Part shown: piece by piece, positions 33,422 through 45,364 of the stretch
How positions within the stretch are numbered: position 1 is the first letter of the stretch
Layout: every line of letters starts with the position of its first letter
DNA from: Ophiobolus disseminans
Lineage: Eukaryota; Ascomycota; Dothideomycetes; Pleosporales; Phaeosphaeriaceae
Direction: 5' to 3'
DNA length: 64,000 nt
NCBI GenBank assembly: GCA_010093685.1
Contig: MU006230.1
Location: forward strand, 914,013 to 978,012
Notes under the pieces: generated by a model
What the model was told of the DNA's origin: nothing
The model's database searches: none
Seen by the model: the letters and a program-made list of their open reading frames with translations, nothing else
Made by a program: the position numbers and the translations under genes

Positions 33422-34223
33422 CCAGCTCTGATCTCGTCTTTCGTTAGATGAGCGTTAGGGTAATTGTAGGTGTCAGCGATGGAAGCTATCTTTGACTTGA
33501 TCGATAGATAGGAATATTGGGGAAAGCAGTAATGTGTAAAGATGAGATTCAATGCTGTATAAATACTGTGGAAAGTCGGCAGTCAGTAGATATATTATAA
33601 GCGACTTAAACGATTGACAACGCCGCAATCACACGTGAATCCTTCCTGTGTAGGGGAAGCCGGAAACTTGAAGAGCGATTCCTAATCCGTATTGCATAGT
33701 CCGCTCCATGTAGCACTGAGTTCAGTGCCGGGGTGTCGTGTGACGTGAGCACGATATATAACCGCTCTAAGCATTGACAACCAGTGGAGTTATGTCCCAA
33801 TTTGTTAACAAAGAGTTATAAGGAGCTTTGGGTCAGAAAGAACAGGTTGGTCCTCACGATGGGGGTGAACATGAAACATAACGGAAAGTCTCGATGACCT
33901 CGGGAGGAGGTTGTCGAACGAAGAATTAGAAGTGTGTGTGTAGCGGTGAATGCGTCGTCAACATCAGGGAAGTGTATGGATGGTGCCATCTAGTTGGTTG
34001 CCTGAAGAGATAACATGCAAATATTACGAAGGATGCATGTGGTGAGAATAACGAGCTCGGAGTAGGTGCATGAACAAAGCGGAGGTCCGACGGCAGAACT
34101 CCGGCATCCGCGCCAAAAGTGCAGGGCAGCTTTGGAGCTTCAACTTTCCGACAAAGGCAGCGTCAACGCCCACCAGCTCAATCGCATAGACGAAACGCGC
34201 CCGACGCGCCAAATCCATACACC
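33422..34223. promoter_or_regulatory. Divergent promoter region GNAT/CDC73
   Basis: 802 bp between divergent starts. No gene seen. The stretch 34140-34223 is the likely CDC73 5' UTR (open frame continues upstream of the ATG, but no earlier ATG in that frame). Confidence 0.45.
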
Positions 34224-35556
34224 ATGGCAGCGCAAGCCGAAAACGAGGACCCCCTCTACAACCTGCGCCTCTCTATCAAGCAAGGCAGCGTGCCCATACT
34301 CACCACCAGCGCCGACCCAACGCCCGCCGACACCGTCACAGACATCGCCCTCGCGACACACGTATCCTTCAATGTCGACGATGCCCACCGCACCTTCTCC
34401 CTCACGTCAACCACACGCTTCGCGCCAGACAGCAAGCCCACAGACCTCCGCAGCTGCTACTTCGCATGGCTGAACAAAGACGCCTCCATCATCGACTACT
34501 CGGCCGCCGTCGTAGCAGTCAATGAAGACCTGCCCGCTGGCGCCGGCGGGAGCGTCCAGAACCTGAACTTTGCGCAGAAGATCGAGCTCATTGCCTGGCT
34601 CAGCGGCGACACAGAGAGCAGTGATAGCATCGCTGCACTCGACAGCGGTGCAGCCAGCGCCGCGGCCGGTGATGCCGCCGCAATCGCGGGAGGCAAGGGT
34701 GTCCCCATCGACAGGGACATGAAGCGCACGGGTGGTGGCAAAATGGTGGATGTGCGCCTGCTCCAGATCTACGACGGCGAGCGGCGCATGGGCGACCACA
34801 ACACCGCCCTGCGCGGCACAAAGAATGTCGTACGTGCTGAACCCACCCAAATACCCCACCCCACGTAACTACAGTACTAACAACCAACCCCAGGACTTCT
34901 CTGCCGCCAAAGCCGCCGCAGACAAACTCCTCCGCTCCCGCCCCAACGACCCCAAAGCCGCCAACCAACCCCCCCAGTCCGCCGCCCTCGTCTCCAACCT
35001 CCAGAAACCCGCCCGCAAGCGCCTCGAACCAATCATCCTGCTCTCCCCCTCGGCCTCCTCCCTCCTGCGCATGGCCAACGTAAAACACTTCCTCGACGAC
35101 GGCGTCTTCACCCCCGCCGACGCCGCCTCCGCGTCCACAAACATGGTCCGCGTCCAGCGCGTCATGCCCTCCATCTCCCCCAGCCCCATCACCTTCATCC
35201 TCGTCGATAGCACGAGTAGCTTCAAGCCCACGTACTGGAGCCGCGTCGTCGCCATCTTCACCACGGGCCAGACGTGGCAGTTCAAGAGCTACAAGTACAG
35301 TAATCCCGCGGAACTGTTTAGTCACTACCCCGGTATATATGTCGGCTGGAGCAGCGAGGAGCCGCCGGAGCAGGTTACGAATCTTGGCCGTGGGGTCTTG
35401 CCGGTTAAGGTGGATAAGTGGGCGGGTACGGCCGAGGGACGGTGGAGGGATAGAGAGGTTGTGGAGCGCATTTGGGGGCGCATTGAGGAGGGGATGCGGA
35501 GGGGGCTTTGGACCAAGGATGGGCCGGGGTTGGCGGGGCAGCAGCCGGGGCGGTAG
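34224..35556 (+). CDS. CDC73: PAF1 complex subunit Cdc73
   Basis: Exons 34224-34829 and 34894-35556; product 422 residues (yeast 393). The 64-nt intron has donor GTACGT, branch site TACTAAC and acceptor CAG. Cdc73 (parafibromin) is part of the PAF1 complex that travels with RNA polymerase II and supports H2B ubiquitylation and H3K4/K36 methylation. The N-terminal part has DPLYNLRLSIKQGSVPI and FAWLNKDASIIDYSAA. The C-terminal Ras-like domain is recognisable from RLEPIILLSPSASSLLRMAN to DKWAGTAEGRWRDREVVERI, including PITFILVDSTSSFKPTYWSR and FKSYKYSNPAELFSHYPGIY. Convergent with LEU1. Confidence 0.95.
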
Positions 35557-35805
35557 GGTCGATGTGATGCTGTGCTGAGGTAGAATTGAGATAGGCGTAT
35601 GGCGTTGGCTTGGGCTGCATGGCGCGGTATACCTCGATTGGCGTTTCTATGTTATGTCAAATTTAGCAAACCACAAGTTCACATACTCGATGGTATCGAA
35701 ACAGTCATGTATTCATATGCTCATCAATATGAGAAACCAGACCCAAAAACCAACACTTTTCCTCTCAATCCAATATATCCATTCCACACGCTACCCACCC
35801 CCTCT

Positions 35806-38284
35806 CTACCACTCCAACGGCTCCGTCAACACCTCCCCACGATTCGTCTTCGGCACCGCCTTCGCCTCAATCTTAACCGGGCCCCGACCATGCCTCTTAA
35901 GATAGCCACTACCATCCAACCACGGCCACACCGCCGTGCGCTTCTTCTCGTGCTCGACAATCTTATCGTCATTCGCCATGGTCAAGCCGATATCATCCAG
36001 CCCATTGACCAAGCAATGTTTCCTGAACTCCTCGACGTCGAAAGAGCAGACTTCCTTGCCGTCTGCGGCGCGGATGACTTGCGCGGGGAGGTCGACTTCA
36101 AGCTCTTCACCTGACTTGGCGATTTGTGATAGCTTGTCAAGGGCGGCGGAGTCTGTTATGCGGAGGGGCAGCATGCCGTTTTTGAACGTATTATTGAAAA
36201 AAATGTCGCCAAACGAGGGCGCGATGATGCACTTGATGCCAAAGTCCAGGAGCGCCCAGGGAGCGTGTTCGCGACTAGATCCGCAGCCAAAGTTCGGTCC
36301 CGTACAAATGAGGATCTTGGAGTTGCGGTACGGCTCCTGATTCAGGATAAAGGATGCGTCTTCCTTGTCTGAGCCGACTTCGTAGCGCCAGGCGTGGAAC
36401 AGCGCGGAGCCGAGGCCGGAGCGCTTGATTGTCTTTAGGAACTGCTTGGGGATGATGGCGTCGGTGTCGATGTTGGCAATGTCCATGGGTGCGGCGTAGC
36501 CACGGAGAGTTTCGAACTTGGGCATGCCGGCGGAGGCGCCCTTGGTGCTGGTGGGCGTGGCGTGCATTTGCGAGTCGGCGGGTAGGTCCATTATGCGCTC
36601 GATTTCATCGTCGCTGCCGACTTCTTCCATGTGGGCGTCGAGTTCAATCTTTGGTGAGCCTTTGGCGGCAGTGTAGGATTGTGGTGCGAGTTTTCGTACA
36701 TCAGCGAGGTTTCCTACGATGGCTGCTGCCGCGGCCATGACGGGTGACATCAAATGTGTTCGTCCACCGGCGCCTTGCCGGCCTTCGAAATTTCGGTTCG
36801 ATGTGGATGCGCAGCGCTCGCCAGGAGATAGAATGTCGGGGTTCATGCCTAAGCACATGGAGCAACCCGCTTCTCTCCACTCGAAACCAGCATCGCTGAA
36901 GATTTTGTCGAGGCCCTCAGCTTCGGCCTGTTTCTTGACAAGACCGGATCCAGGGACAATCATGGCACGCTTGATGTTGGAGGCAATCTTCTTGCCTTCG
37001 ACGATCCTTGCTGCTGCTCGGAGATCCTCGATACGTGCGTTTGTGCAAGATCCAATGAACACCTTGTCAACTTGGACCTCCTGCATGGGAGTGCCGGCAG
37101 TCAAGCCCATGTACTTCAGGGCCCGCTTGCAGGCCTCCTTCTTGACCTCATCTTGGAAGTCGTCTGGGCCTGGAACGACGCCAGTGATAGGAACGACATC
37201 CTGCGGCGAAGTTCCCCATGACACCGTAGGAGCAATGTCCTTCGAGTCGATCATAACTTCAATGTCCCACTTGGCGCCCTCGTCGGAACTAAGACCAAGC
37301 CAGTAGTTGCAGGCCTTCTTCCACTCTGCGCTGTCCACTTTTGGTGCGAGCGGCCGTCCCTTGAGGTACTCAATGGTGGTCTGATCCGGAGCGACCATTC
37401 CTGCTCTTGCGCCACCCTCAATCGCCATGTTGCATATCGACATGCGAGCCTCCATGCTTAAAGCGCGAATAGCCGAGCCACAGAACTCGATAACTGCTCC
37501 AGTACCTCCAGCAGTGCCGATTTGTCCAATGACGTGCAGAATGATGTCTTTGCTGCTTACCCCGGGCAAGAGCTCTCCATCGACCTGCACTTTCATGTTC
37601 TTGCTCCTCCTTGTGATGAGAGTTTGTGTGGCTAGAACGTGCTCGACTTCACTCGTGCCGATACCGAAGGCGAGAGCGCCGAATGCTCCATGTGTGGATG
37701 TGTGACTGTCACCACAGACGACTGTCGTGCCAGGAAGGGTGAAGCCCTGTTCTGGCCCGATAATGTGCACGATGCCTTGCCTCTTATCATCAAGGCCGAA
37801 GTATGTGAGGTCGAAGGCCTTGACGTTGTCCTCGAGAGTCATGCATTGTGTCCGCGAGTCGGCCTCGTCGATGAACTTCTCGGTTGTGGTGAGGTTTTTC
37901 CGTGATGCCGTGGGGATGTTCTGTCGCGTGTCAGCATCGGATGCGTGCAAAACGTTGGGCGTTGGACACGTACGTGATCTACTGTGGCGAGGGTGCAATC
38001 CGGTCTTCGTACTCTTCGGCCTGCATTTCGGAGGCCCTCAAAAGCTTGCTGTTGTGAGGTGAGCGACTGTCAATAACATAATGGGGCTCAGTGACTCCTT
38101 ACTGGTGATGTCACTTCGTGGACAAGATGCCTGTCTGTGCTGCTGTCAGCAAAAAAGTGGAAGCAAGTACCACATGGACTGTACCAATGTAGAGCAGAAC
38201 TGTGCCATCTTCCTTCTCTTCCACGATATGGTCCTCGAAAACCTTATCGTACAGGGTCTGCGGAGGTTTCACGGCAGACGGCAT
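35806..38284 (-). CDS. LEU1: 3-isopropylmalate dehydratase
   Basis: Exons 38185-38284, 38103-38134, 37974-38048 and 35806-37920 on the minus strand; product 773 residues (yeast 779). It isomerises 2-isopropylmalate to 3-isopropylmalate, the second step of leucine synthesis, using a 4Fe-4S cluster. The N terminus is MPSAVKPPQTLYDKVFEDHI. The aconitase-type large domain has VVCGDSHTSTHGAFGALAFG, the cluster cysteine in IGSCTNARIEDL, and the cysteine pair in AGCSMCLGMNPD. The swivel (small-subunit) domain is fused at the C terminus with NIDTDAIIPKQFLKT and GPNFGCGSSREHAPWAL, as in other fungi. Three introns fall in the first 70 codons; all preserve frame. Regulation by leucine precursors is known in yeast; candidate palindromes are listed for the upstream region. 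Confidence 0.97.
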
Positions 38285-38956
38285 GGTGTATAATACAGTA
38301 TGAGTTGCACCAGAGGTTCAAGTATGGTATAGAGACTCAAAAAGGAGTATCAGGGAGAATATTAGTAGAACCCAAAAGTGAAAGATGCTCAATCAAGGGC
38401 AGCTATCGGCTTAAATGAGGCGCAAGTGGAATTCAAATCGCCGCGGCGAAGCAGGAACAAAAGGACCCAGGCCGATAATCGGAGCAGGGGGGCGTCTTGC
38501 CGACCGTCGAATCACCAGGCCGACATTTGACGGTCGGCGCCGGTGACACCGCACCCAGGAGCCACAGTGCGATGAAGTGCGTGATGAGATCGGCATGTTC
38601 TGCTCTGTCTTGCAGGAGTCGTCAAATTACCGCGCTGAGAGGCAGATGGCTGCCATGCAGAGTCTTGGAGACGCCCTTCCGCGATGACGATGTTCGCAGC
38701 CCCGCGTTGCTTTCCCCCGCCACAAGCCGCAGCACATGCGTCAGCTACTCTGCCAAACTTCCGATTCGCTACCTGCTGCATGGGTACCGGTAGACATACG
38801 GCATGCGAACATGCTGCCGATCCGGCTTGACAATATTGATGATGCTTCGTATAAACCTGGAAATAAGATATTTTTGTACACGAATCCTGTGGTGTTCCAG
38901 TTCTGCCGCTCTCTGTTCTGAATGCAACCCCGGAAAATGCTGTACAACAAGGATTA
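38285..38956. other. LEU1 upstream region and ALG7 3' flank
   Basis: 672 bp. It carries GC-rich inverted elements at 38472-38538, described separately. Open frames on either strand lack domains. Confidence 0.5.
38472..38538. promoter_or_regulatory. Palindromic elements upstream of LEU1
   Basis: CCG-ATAAT-CGG at 38472-38482 is a perfect CCG-N5-CGG palindrome, the type bound by Zn2Cys6 dimers. An exact 10-bp inverted repeat, GCCGACCGTC at 38499-38508 and GACGGTCGGC at 38529-38538, encloses a further GCCGAC. They lie about 190-255 bp upstream of the LEU1 ATG. In yeast, LEU1 is controlled by Leu3, which prefers a CCG-N4-CGG everted site; the match here is not exact. Function is inferred from position and symmetry. 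Confidence 0.45.
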
Positions 38957-40434
38957 TTACAAGTTGTCTGACGAGAAGACAAGCAACGCCATACGATGCC
39001 GAATGAACAGCCCCAACCCGCCAACCAGGAATTGGAACGCAAGCAGCCCCATCGCCAGCTTGTCTTCCCGCATTGGACCAAACCACACCAGCCACAAATT
39101 GATTAGCGTAAAGTTGGACGACGATACTACCTGTCCCTCTGCATTGATTTCAACATCGAGCATCCGAAGCCGGTGCAACAGCTTGAGGCTCTCCGCTATC
39201 GGTCGATGTAACGATTTGCGAAATTCGACACGCGAGGGCTCAAGCAAGCCTGTCCGTGCATTGAAGTGTGGAAGCCGATGTCGGGGGCACGGTACGAGGT
39301 GGAAGAGTTGTGGAGCCGAGTATACGAAATTGAATGCTTGGGGGAGGAGTAGCAATATCAGCGTCTTACTGAAATGGCCCAAGATGGCGTCGACTGCGAA
39401 GACCATGCCGGCAAAATAGCAGTACGTGTCACCGACAAACACCTTTGCCGGATACCAGTTGTGCATCAAAAGAGCCACTGACACGCCGATGAATGGCAGC
39501 AGGAGGTACAAGGAAAAGAGATGTGAGTCTGTGGCTGGATGCGGGTAAGGCGTGAACGGCGAGAGGTAGAGGATGTCGTTGATGACAATCAGCACCGCGA
39601 TGACTAATGACTGGGCGACTTCGATGCCGTTGATGCCGGCTAAAATGTTGATGCTGTTGGAGGAAAAAATGGACATGAGTGCCATGTAGATGTAGTACAG
39701 CCAGCCTGGGCGGTCGTTAGCTTTCAGTCATGGTGTAGTACGTGGCTTTGGTCATACCAAGATCAAACAGTTCGCCCAGGTAAGGCCTCAGCGGCAGTGG
39801 CACAACCATCTGCGTCACGCCAAAGTCGACAAAGTAAACTACGAGCATGGGTATAACAGCGAACGCTGGAATAAGCACCTTGTGTCGCCATCTGATATCG
39901 AAGAGGTCGTCACCAATGCCAAGTAGGACGATAGACTGGAGCGACAGAATGGCTGAAAGGTATGATGCAAGCTTGTTGTGAGGAAAGCGATGCAGCAGTC
40001 TGCCAGTCTCAATCTCTTCGAGCTCCTTGATTACGTCTCTGTTGCCTCCTCCGGAGGTAGCCACGACGATATCTTTGTAAAACGGCCAAGGGATAAAAAC
40101 AATGAGAACGAAGAGATACACCATTGCACATACTGCACCCATTGTTTCTGGGCTTTTCAAATCAGTCAACCCATCCATAAACTCACTTGTTCTTGACTCA
40201 CATCTCAGTCTGCTTTAGCTTGCACAAATCTCTCCCCTTGAAGCCACGCTTGATGAAGGCGTTGCCAAGCCATCGTATCAAAGCATAGCAAAATGCAAAT
40301 GCAAGTCCGCTGAACGCAATGGATGCAATGAGCGGTTCGCCTTCACCTTGGAGGGTATTTACCAAGACTCCAAAGCATGCGAGCGACAGAGACAAGAGTG
40401 AATACGTCTCGGTCGATGTCAGAGTTAGCGACAT
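38957..40434 (-). CDS. ALG7: UDP-GlcNAc:dolichyl-phosphate GlcNAc-1-P transferase
   Basis: Exons 40202-40434, 39758-40152 and 38957-39705 on the minus strand; product 458 residues (yeast 448). Alg7 starts the lipid-linked oligosaccharide for N-glycosylation on the cytosolic face of the ER and is the target of tunicamycin. It is polytopic throughout. Motifs: KRGFKGRDLCK in the first cytosolic loop, IPETMGAVCAMVYLF, GIGDDLFDIRWRHKVLIP with catalytic acidic residues, LAGINGIEVAQSLVI and HNWYPAKVFVGDTYCYFAG. Introns are 49 and 52 nt, with donors GTGAGT and GTATGA. Start taken at MSLTLTSTETYS; the frame is open upstream only through non-ATG codons. Divergent to SEH1. Confidence 0.95.
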
Positions 40435-40851
40435 GCTGCCCAGGCGGGTTGTCAACTCCGCACGTGAGCATGCGTCGATTCTTTTATTTCCTGCCTTCGT
40501 ATGCAGCTAAGGCCGGACCACACAGCCAGGGAAATGAGGATGTTCGCAATAAAATTGCAAAATAGTCAAAGTCCGTTTGTTGATCGCTGGATTGGGCAAT
40601 GCGCGCAAAGAGGCGAAGCAAATGGAAACTTTAGGGTCGAAATAGGACAAGTGCCATACAGATACGGAAAGATGCAGGAGCGGGCGAAGAAAGAGCGACG
40701 GGCGGCCGTTTGCGCGTGTTTTGGACAATCGCGGGCGTTGTTTGTGTTGGTGTTGAAAGGTGTTCTCAAACTGCCCCGGCTTCTTCCTCTCTGCTCTAAC
40801 CCCAAACGAGAGAAGCTCCAGCCCTCGACCGCATTGGCAACCATTATCAAC
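40435..40851. promoter_or_regulatory. Divergent promoter region ALG7/SEH1
   Basis: 417 bp between divergent starts. The plus-strand frame of SEH1 is open back to 40501 with ATGs in that stretch, so a longer SEH1 N terminus is formally possible but not family-like. Confidence 0.45.
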
Positions 40852-42533
40852 ATGGCTCCTGACCAGCCTAGCCAGCACTTCCAGCCTGATGCTATCAAGG
40901 CGAATCTGGAGGCTGTAACCCGCCAACTTGCGCGTCCAGCATTTCTCTCGAATCTCACGCCGTCGCGTCTGCCGTCACAGGCCGCAAGCGACTCGTCTCT
41001 GAGCCCCACAAGACCCGACGAGGCACGGTTGCACTCTGGCCCGCTCTCCCACCATCGACACTCCAATTTGAATCTCGCAGTAACTGTTGAAGATGTCCTA
41101 GAGCATGCTGACCTCGTCTCCCCGTTGATACAGGAGCCCTACGCTGACGGCGGCCCTTCAACCGTCGACAAGCGCGTCGTGGACCATCTCGAATCGCAGT
41201 TTGTCGAGGCGCGTCACGCGTATTCGAACATGGCAGCAGAGCGCAGCTTCCAAACCTTCTCCCATGGCCACCAGGACCTTGTGCTCGCAGTCGACTTCAA
41301 CTACTTTGGCACGCGCATGGTGACTGCAAGCTCCGATCACCGCCTCAAGGTGTGGGACAAGAAGGACGAAGCGTGGACCCTGGTCGAGAGTTGGAAGGCG
41401 CACGATGCTGAGATTGTGGATGTGAGTGACATTTATCTAATCTTCAGCCGCAGAGCCGCGATCGGGGGCCCATGCATACGATATCGCCACACTTGTAACA
41501 CGCTGCTAACGTCTGACAGGTCAAGTGGAACGGCCCCTTCATGGGAGAAGTTCTCGGTAGCATCGGTGAAGACGGTCGCTGCAAGCTCTGGCAAGAGGAT
41601 GTCACTGAGGTGCCAATGTCAGGCAACAGATTCAAGCTCATCACAAACCTTGCTTCGCAGACTCACGCGCCCTTCATGTCGCTCGACTTCAAGAACATCA
41701 TGCAGGAGACGTGGCTCGCTCTCATCACGCGTGACGGCTATCTGACGGTATATGAGCCCCTCGACCAGAGCAGCCTCAACGAATGGACTGTCTTAGCTGA
41801 GCACTGGGTCTGTGAAGACAACCCTCCCCAGCGCCAAGAAGAGGTTGGGTTCAAAGTCGTCTTCCACAAAGAGAAGCTGCCATGCTGGACAGCTATCATG
41901 GCTGGCCTCGATCGCAAGTCGCTCTCGCTTGCCGTTGCAGCTATGAAAGATGTTCACGTGTTCAGGACCGACAAGGCTAAGCGCTTCTTCCACGTGGCTA
42001 AGCTGGAAGGTGCTCGACAGATCATTCGCGACCTGGCGTGGGCTAACGGCTCCATGCGAGGTTATGACATTCTTGCGACAGCTAGTAAGGATGGCGCGAT
42101 ACGTATCTACGAGCTCTCCACGCCTACCTCTGGTAACACCTCTACTGGTGGAGCGTCATCTGCTTCCACGGTTACTGATCCCATTTCACCTCGTCCCGGA
42201 CCTCGCAAGAACGCGCCATCTGGCATAGGAGCTGGACTGGCCGGGGCTTCCAAGACTCCAGATACCTCTCGTGAGAACGATCAGTACCCAGGTCGCATTA
42301 GACAGATCGTGAAGCTGACTGATGAGCTAACCGACCACCACGGCGCAGTTTGGCGTGTGGCCTTCTCTCATATGGGTAAGTTGATGGTTATAAGTCGTAT
42401 TAATACTTCTGACCTCGATGTAGGCGACCTGCTAGTCTCAACCGGAGACGATGCATCTATCCGCACCTGGAAGAAGGCTGTCAACGGTCGCTGGGCCGAG
42501 TACTCTGAGATCAACATAAGTGGCGAAGCTTAA
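40852..42533 (+). CDS. SEH1: Nucleoporin Seh1 (WD40 protein)
   Basis: Exons 40852-41421, 41520-42375 and 42424-42533; product 511 residues. Seh1 is a beta-propeller shared by the Nup84 nuclear-pore subcomplex and the SEACAT/GATOR2 complex at the vacuole. WD repeats are visible: FSHGHQDLVLAVDFNYFGTR then SSDHRLKVWD; VKWNGPFMGEVLGSIGEDGR then CKLWQE; FMSLDFKNI; ARQIIRDLAWA then ASKDGAIRIYEL; HHGAVWRVAFSHMG then STGDDASIRTWK. The product is longer than yeast Seh1 (349) because of an N-terminal extension of about 140 residues and a Ser/Pro/Gly-rich insert before the last repeat; both are common in filamentous fungi. Intron 1 is phase 0 (GTGAGT), intron 2 phase 1 (GTAAGT). Confidence 0.9.
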
Positions 42534-42996
42534 TTTCATATTTCGCTCATGACGGCGATTCGGCGTTTAGGATGGCTCGTTCAGGGTGGACATCTGTGGG
42601 GGATTTTCGAGACCACCACTGCGCATTGAGGTCGCTCTGCATAACGTATACCCGCACACTTGTCGCAAATGCAGGCGGGATTGGATCAAGGCTAGCAACT
42701 CATTAGAGAGCTAACGTCTCGACATCTAGTACGAGACGTGTGATCTAACACGTCGCTACGCACGTCTAGAATCAAGTTCGTTATCCGAAGGTTGTCTTCT
42801 CGCGCTTTCCTCATTGTCGCACCAGCATTCCTGACCGTTCAGCCATCGCCACACCAGCCACTGAGCATTCCAGATCCAACCCCACGTTGACATGTATATT
42901 CTCTGTGAGCAGTGCTGATTTTCTTAGATTTGCCGAAACCTATATCTCATAAGCTTTCTCAAGTGTCCTGCATTAGCTCACCCTGTTCGTACTCCA
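42534..42996. other. Intergenic region
   Basis: 463 bp: SEH1 3' flank and promoter of the next gene. A short inverted or repeated motif (ACGTCT near 42718, 42735 and 42764) recurs; otherwise nothing seen. Confidence 0.4.
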
Positions 42997-44579
42997 ATGC
43001 TTTTTCGTCGTCGCAGTCGATCTCGCGGGTCGCCCGCAGCTGAGTCATCACCTCCCAAGGAAGCAAAGAACCGTACACCTCGAACGCTCGAAGAAGTGAT
43101 TACACTCGATACCTCAGTGGGAAGCTCTGATGAAAGCAATCGATCGTACACTCGTCATCAGATCGATCTCGGCGGTATCGAAGAGGTGATACCCCAAAGC
43201 GAGTGCCCACAGTCAGAAAAACTGGCTATGCAACCTTTCGTACAGATTCTACGGATAAGCATGCCGCGTTCGAGAGCGATGCGTTCGAGAGCGATGCGTT
43301 CGCTGTGCTTATGCCAACAACTCGCCTTCCGATAATTGATCGTCCCGCTTCACCACCAAAAGTGGCCTCACCAGCAGCTCGAGCTGAAGCGCTCAAAGCT
43401 TATCAAGAAAAGGCGAGACAGGTACGGGAGAGGAATAATAGCCAGGGTGTCAGAGTACCTCCCAAGATTGTGTCATATGACTACGCATCTCGACATGTAG
43501 CGATTCAGCACACAAGTCCGGAGTTCGAGGCAAAACCACCGACTCCAGCAGGCTCGTTTCCTATCAGCCCACCGTTGCCTCAGATTCCGTGGGAGAAACC
43601 CGCCTCAGTGCTCAAGACTGAGGTACTGGAGACCTGACATGTTCATGGTCTCAGTACTCTCAGTCCACCCCGGAAGCCTCCCCCAACGAGCCATAGCTCT
43701 ACCACTCCCGCTTCGCCTTCATCATGTTACCGAATGTACCGTGCGGATTCAATAGCAGGCGCTTCTCGGTCACCGGCTTCATCTACACCTCTACCATCCA
43801 GCATCAAGGTTCGGATGAAGCCCAAGCCAGTTGTCCAAGAGCGAGAATGTGTCCAGATGGAAAGCAGATATGCTCTTTACAACCGCCCTTCAGACACCTC
43901 CTCAACAAGTACCTCACGCGCTTCCAGCCCAGTGAAGTCGATGCCAAACTTCACGGCCTCCAACTCACTGTATGGCGATTCAATCTTCGGGTACAAAAGT
44001 AAAGACCTCTCAGGCACGGTCGCAGGCGCAACACCACCACCAATCAGCGCCAGAGAACAAGCCCTTGAAAAGGCACGCGCAAAGATTGAAGAAAGGGAAA
44101 AGAAAACAACAACACCCAAGCGCACTCTGTGGCCATGGCGTCGTCCTTTAGGCCCTCGTATCGCCAAACCAACAACTGCGCCCGTAGTGTTTTCAACTCC
44201 GGCTAAGAAGCCCACTCCAGTCCTAACACCAGTGCCGCCGAAAAAGACGTACATCGACCCTTTCGCTAATCACTCCCCAATGCCTATACCTCCGACGCTA
44301 CGTCCCGCATCGCCCAAGAAACTCGCACCCACATCCCGGCCCGCCACGCCGGTCTCGACGGGTACATTCGACACGGGCTTCGCACAGATTAAGCGCCTGA
44401 CGTACATCGTGTTCAGAATCGTGTTCTTATTGTATGCGCTCATAGCGCTGTGGTACATCCTCGATGCTGTGCGCGAAGCGTTTAATACTATCGCTGCGCC
44501 GTTTCGTGTGCTGAAGTGGTATGGAGAGAAGGTGTGGGAGGCGGGGGTCTGGGCGTGGGAGGGGAGGTGGCGGCGGTGA
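42997..44579 (+). CDS. Disordered protein with C-terminal membrane anchor; frame interrupted
   Basis: ATG at 42997 opens MLFRRRSRSRGSPAAES. After about 60 codons the coding sense moves to another frame (43134-44579). The shift may be a very short intron (43175-43212, 38 nt, donor GTATCG, acceptor CAG) or a one-base loss in an A5 run near 43217. The second frame runs to 44579 but contains one in-frame TGA at 43635-43637, flanked by coding-like sequence (PPRKPPPTSHSSTTPASPSS follows). Features: an AFESD tandem pair (15-bp repeat at 43266-43300), a coiled segment ARAEALKAYQEKARQVRERN, a second charged helix SAREQALEKARAKIEEREKK, a basic WPWRRPLGPRIAK, and a membrane segment near the C terminus (YIVFRIVFLLYALIALWYIL). 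Function unknown. It may be a young pseudogene, a readthrough gene or hold assembly errors. Confidence 0.5.
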
Positions 44580-45364
44580 TGGGGGTATGGAGATTGGGTT
44601 CGTGGTGAGGAGATGGGGAGGAAGAGGTGAGTGCTGGGTGTGAAGTAACTGATATAGATGAATAACACTTATTTCCATCATATGTGCTGTTATATGTTGT
44701 GCCAGTGGCGGACGTGAGGTAAGGTGAGCTGCCTACATCCAGGGACGTAGTCAAAGCTATAGTTATCCAACTACGTCTTCATGAAGTTGAAGGAATCCCA
44801 CAATAAATCACACATGTGTAATCTCCATCTCTTGACTAACATGCAAGCTATTCTTTGCCATCTCCCTACTCCCACATGCGCTATTCTCTCCATCAGCACC
44901 ACCACTCCACTCCGTTTCCCACACCCCTCCCACCCCTCTTCTTTCCTTCTTCAGCACATGTAACATACTTCTCCCGCTGATCTCTGGCTTAGATTGATGT
45001 TCTAGGTGTCGTTACTTTTGGCTCTGGTATGTCATGCAGCTCAAGGGGGCCGAAAAGGCGCATGAGACGTACTCGCCACGATGACTGAGCGCGTGGCTGC
45101 GCAGAGACTCCGTCCAACGATGAGTGTTGTAAATGTGCGGTGAGTGTGGAGGTGCACTGACGGATGTTGGTGATATATTTCGTGTGGTGCGACATCTTTA
45201 GATGGCACGACATCGATTTTTGCAAAACGGTATACTTGCTCGTTTTTCCTTTTTCGTCACTTCTCATCTCATTTTCTCTTTCATCAATATCCTTATTCGA
45301 TTCCAACATCTTCGTGTCCCTCCACGTCCCACCCCATCCCACCCATCCCTCCCCATCCCCACAA
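44580..45364. other. Intergenic region
   Basis: 785 bp between the disrupted membrane protein gene and the rhodopsin-like gene. Pyrimidine-rich from 44870 to 44950 and again just before 45365. No gene recognised. Confidence 0.45.

Noticed and set aside
21818..44579. All frame breaks explained as homopolymer sequencing errors
   Set aside because: Several breaks sit in A, G or T runs, but others are in-frame stops (TGA, TAG, TAA) or two-base changes, and the conserved housekeeping genes show no breaks.
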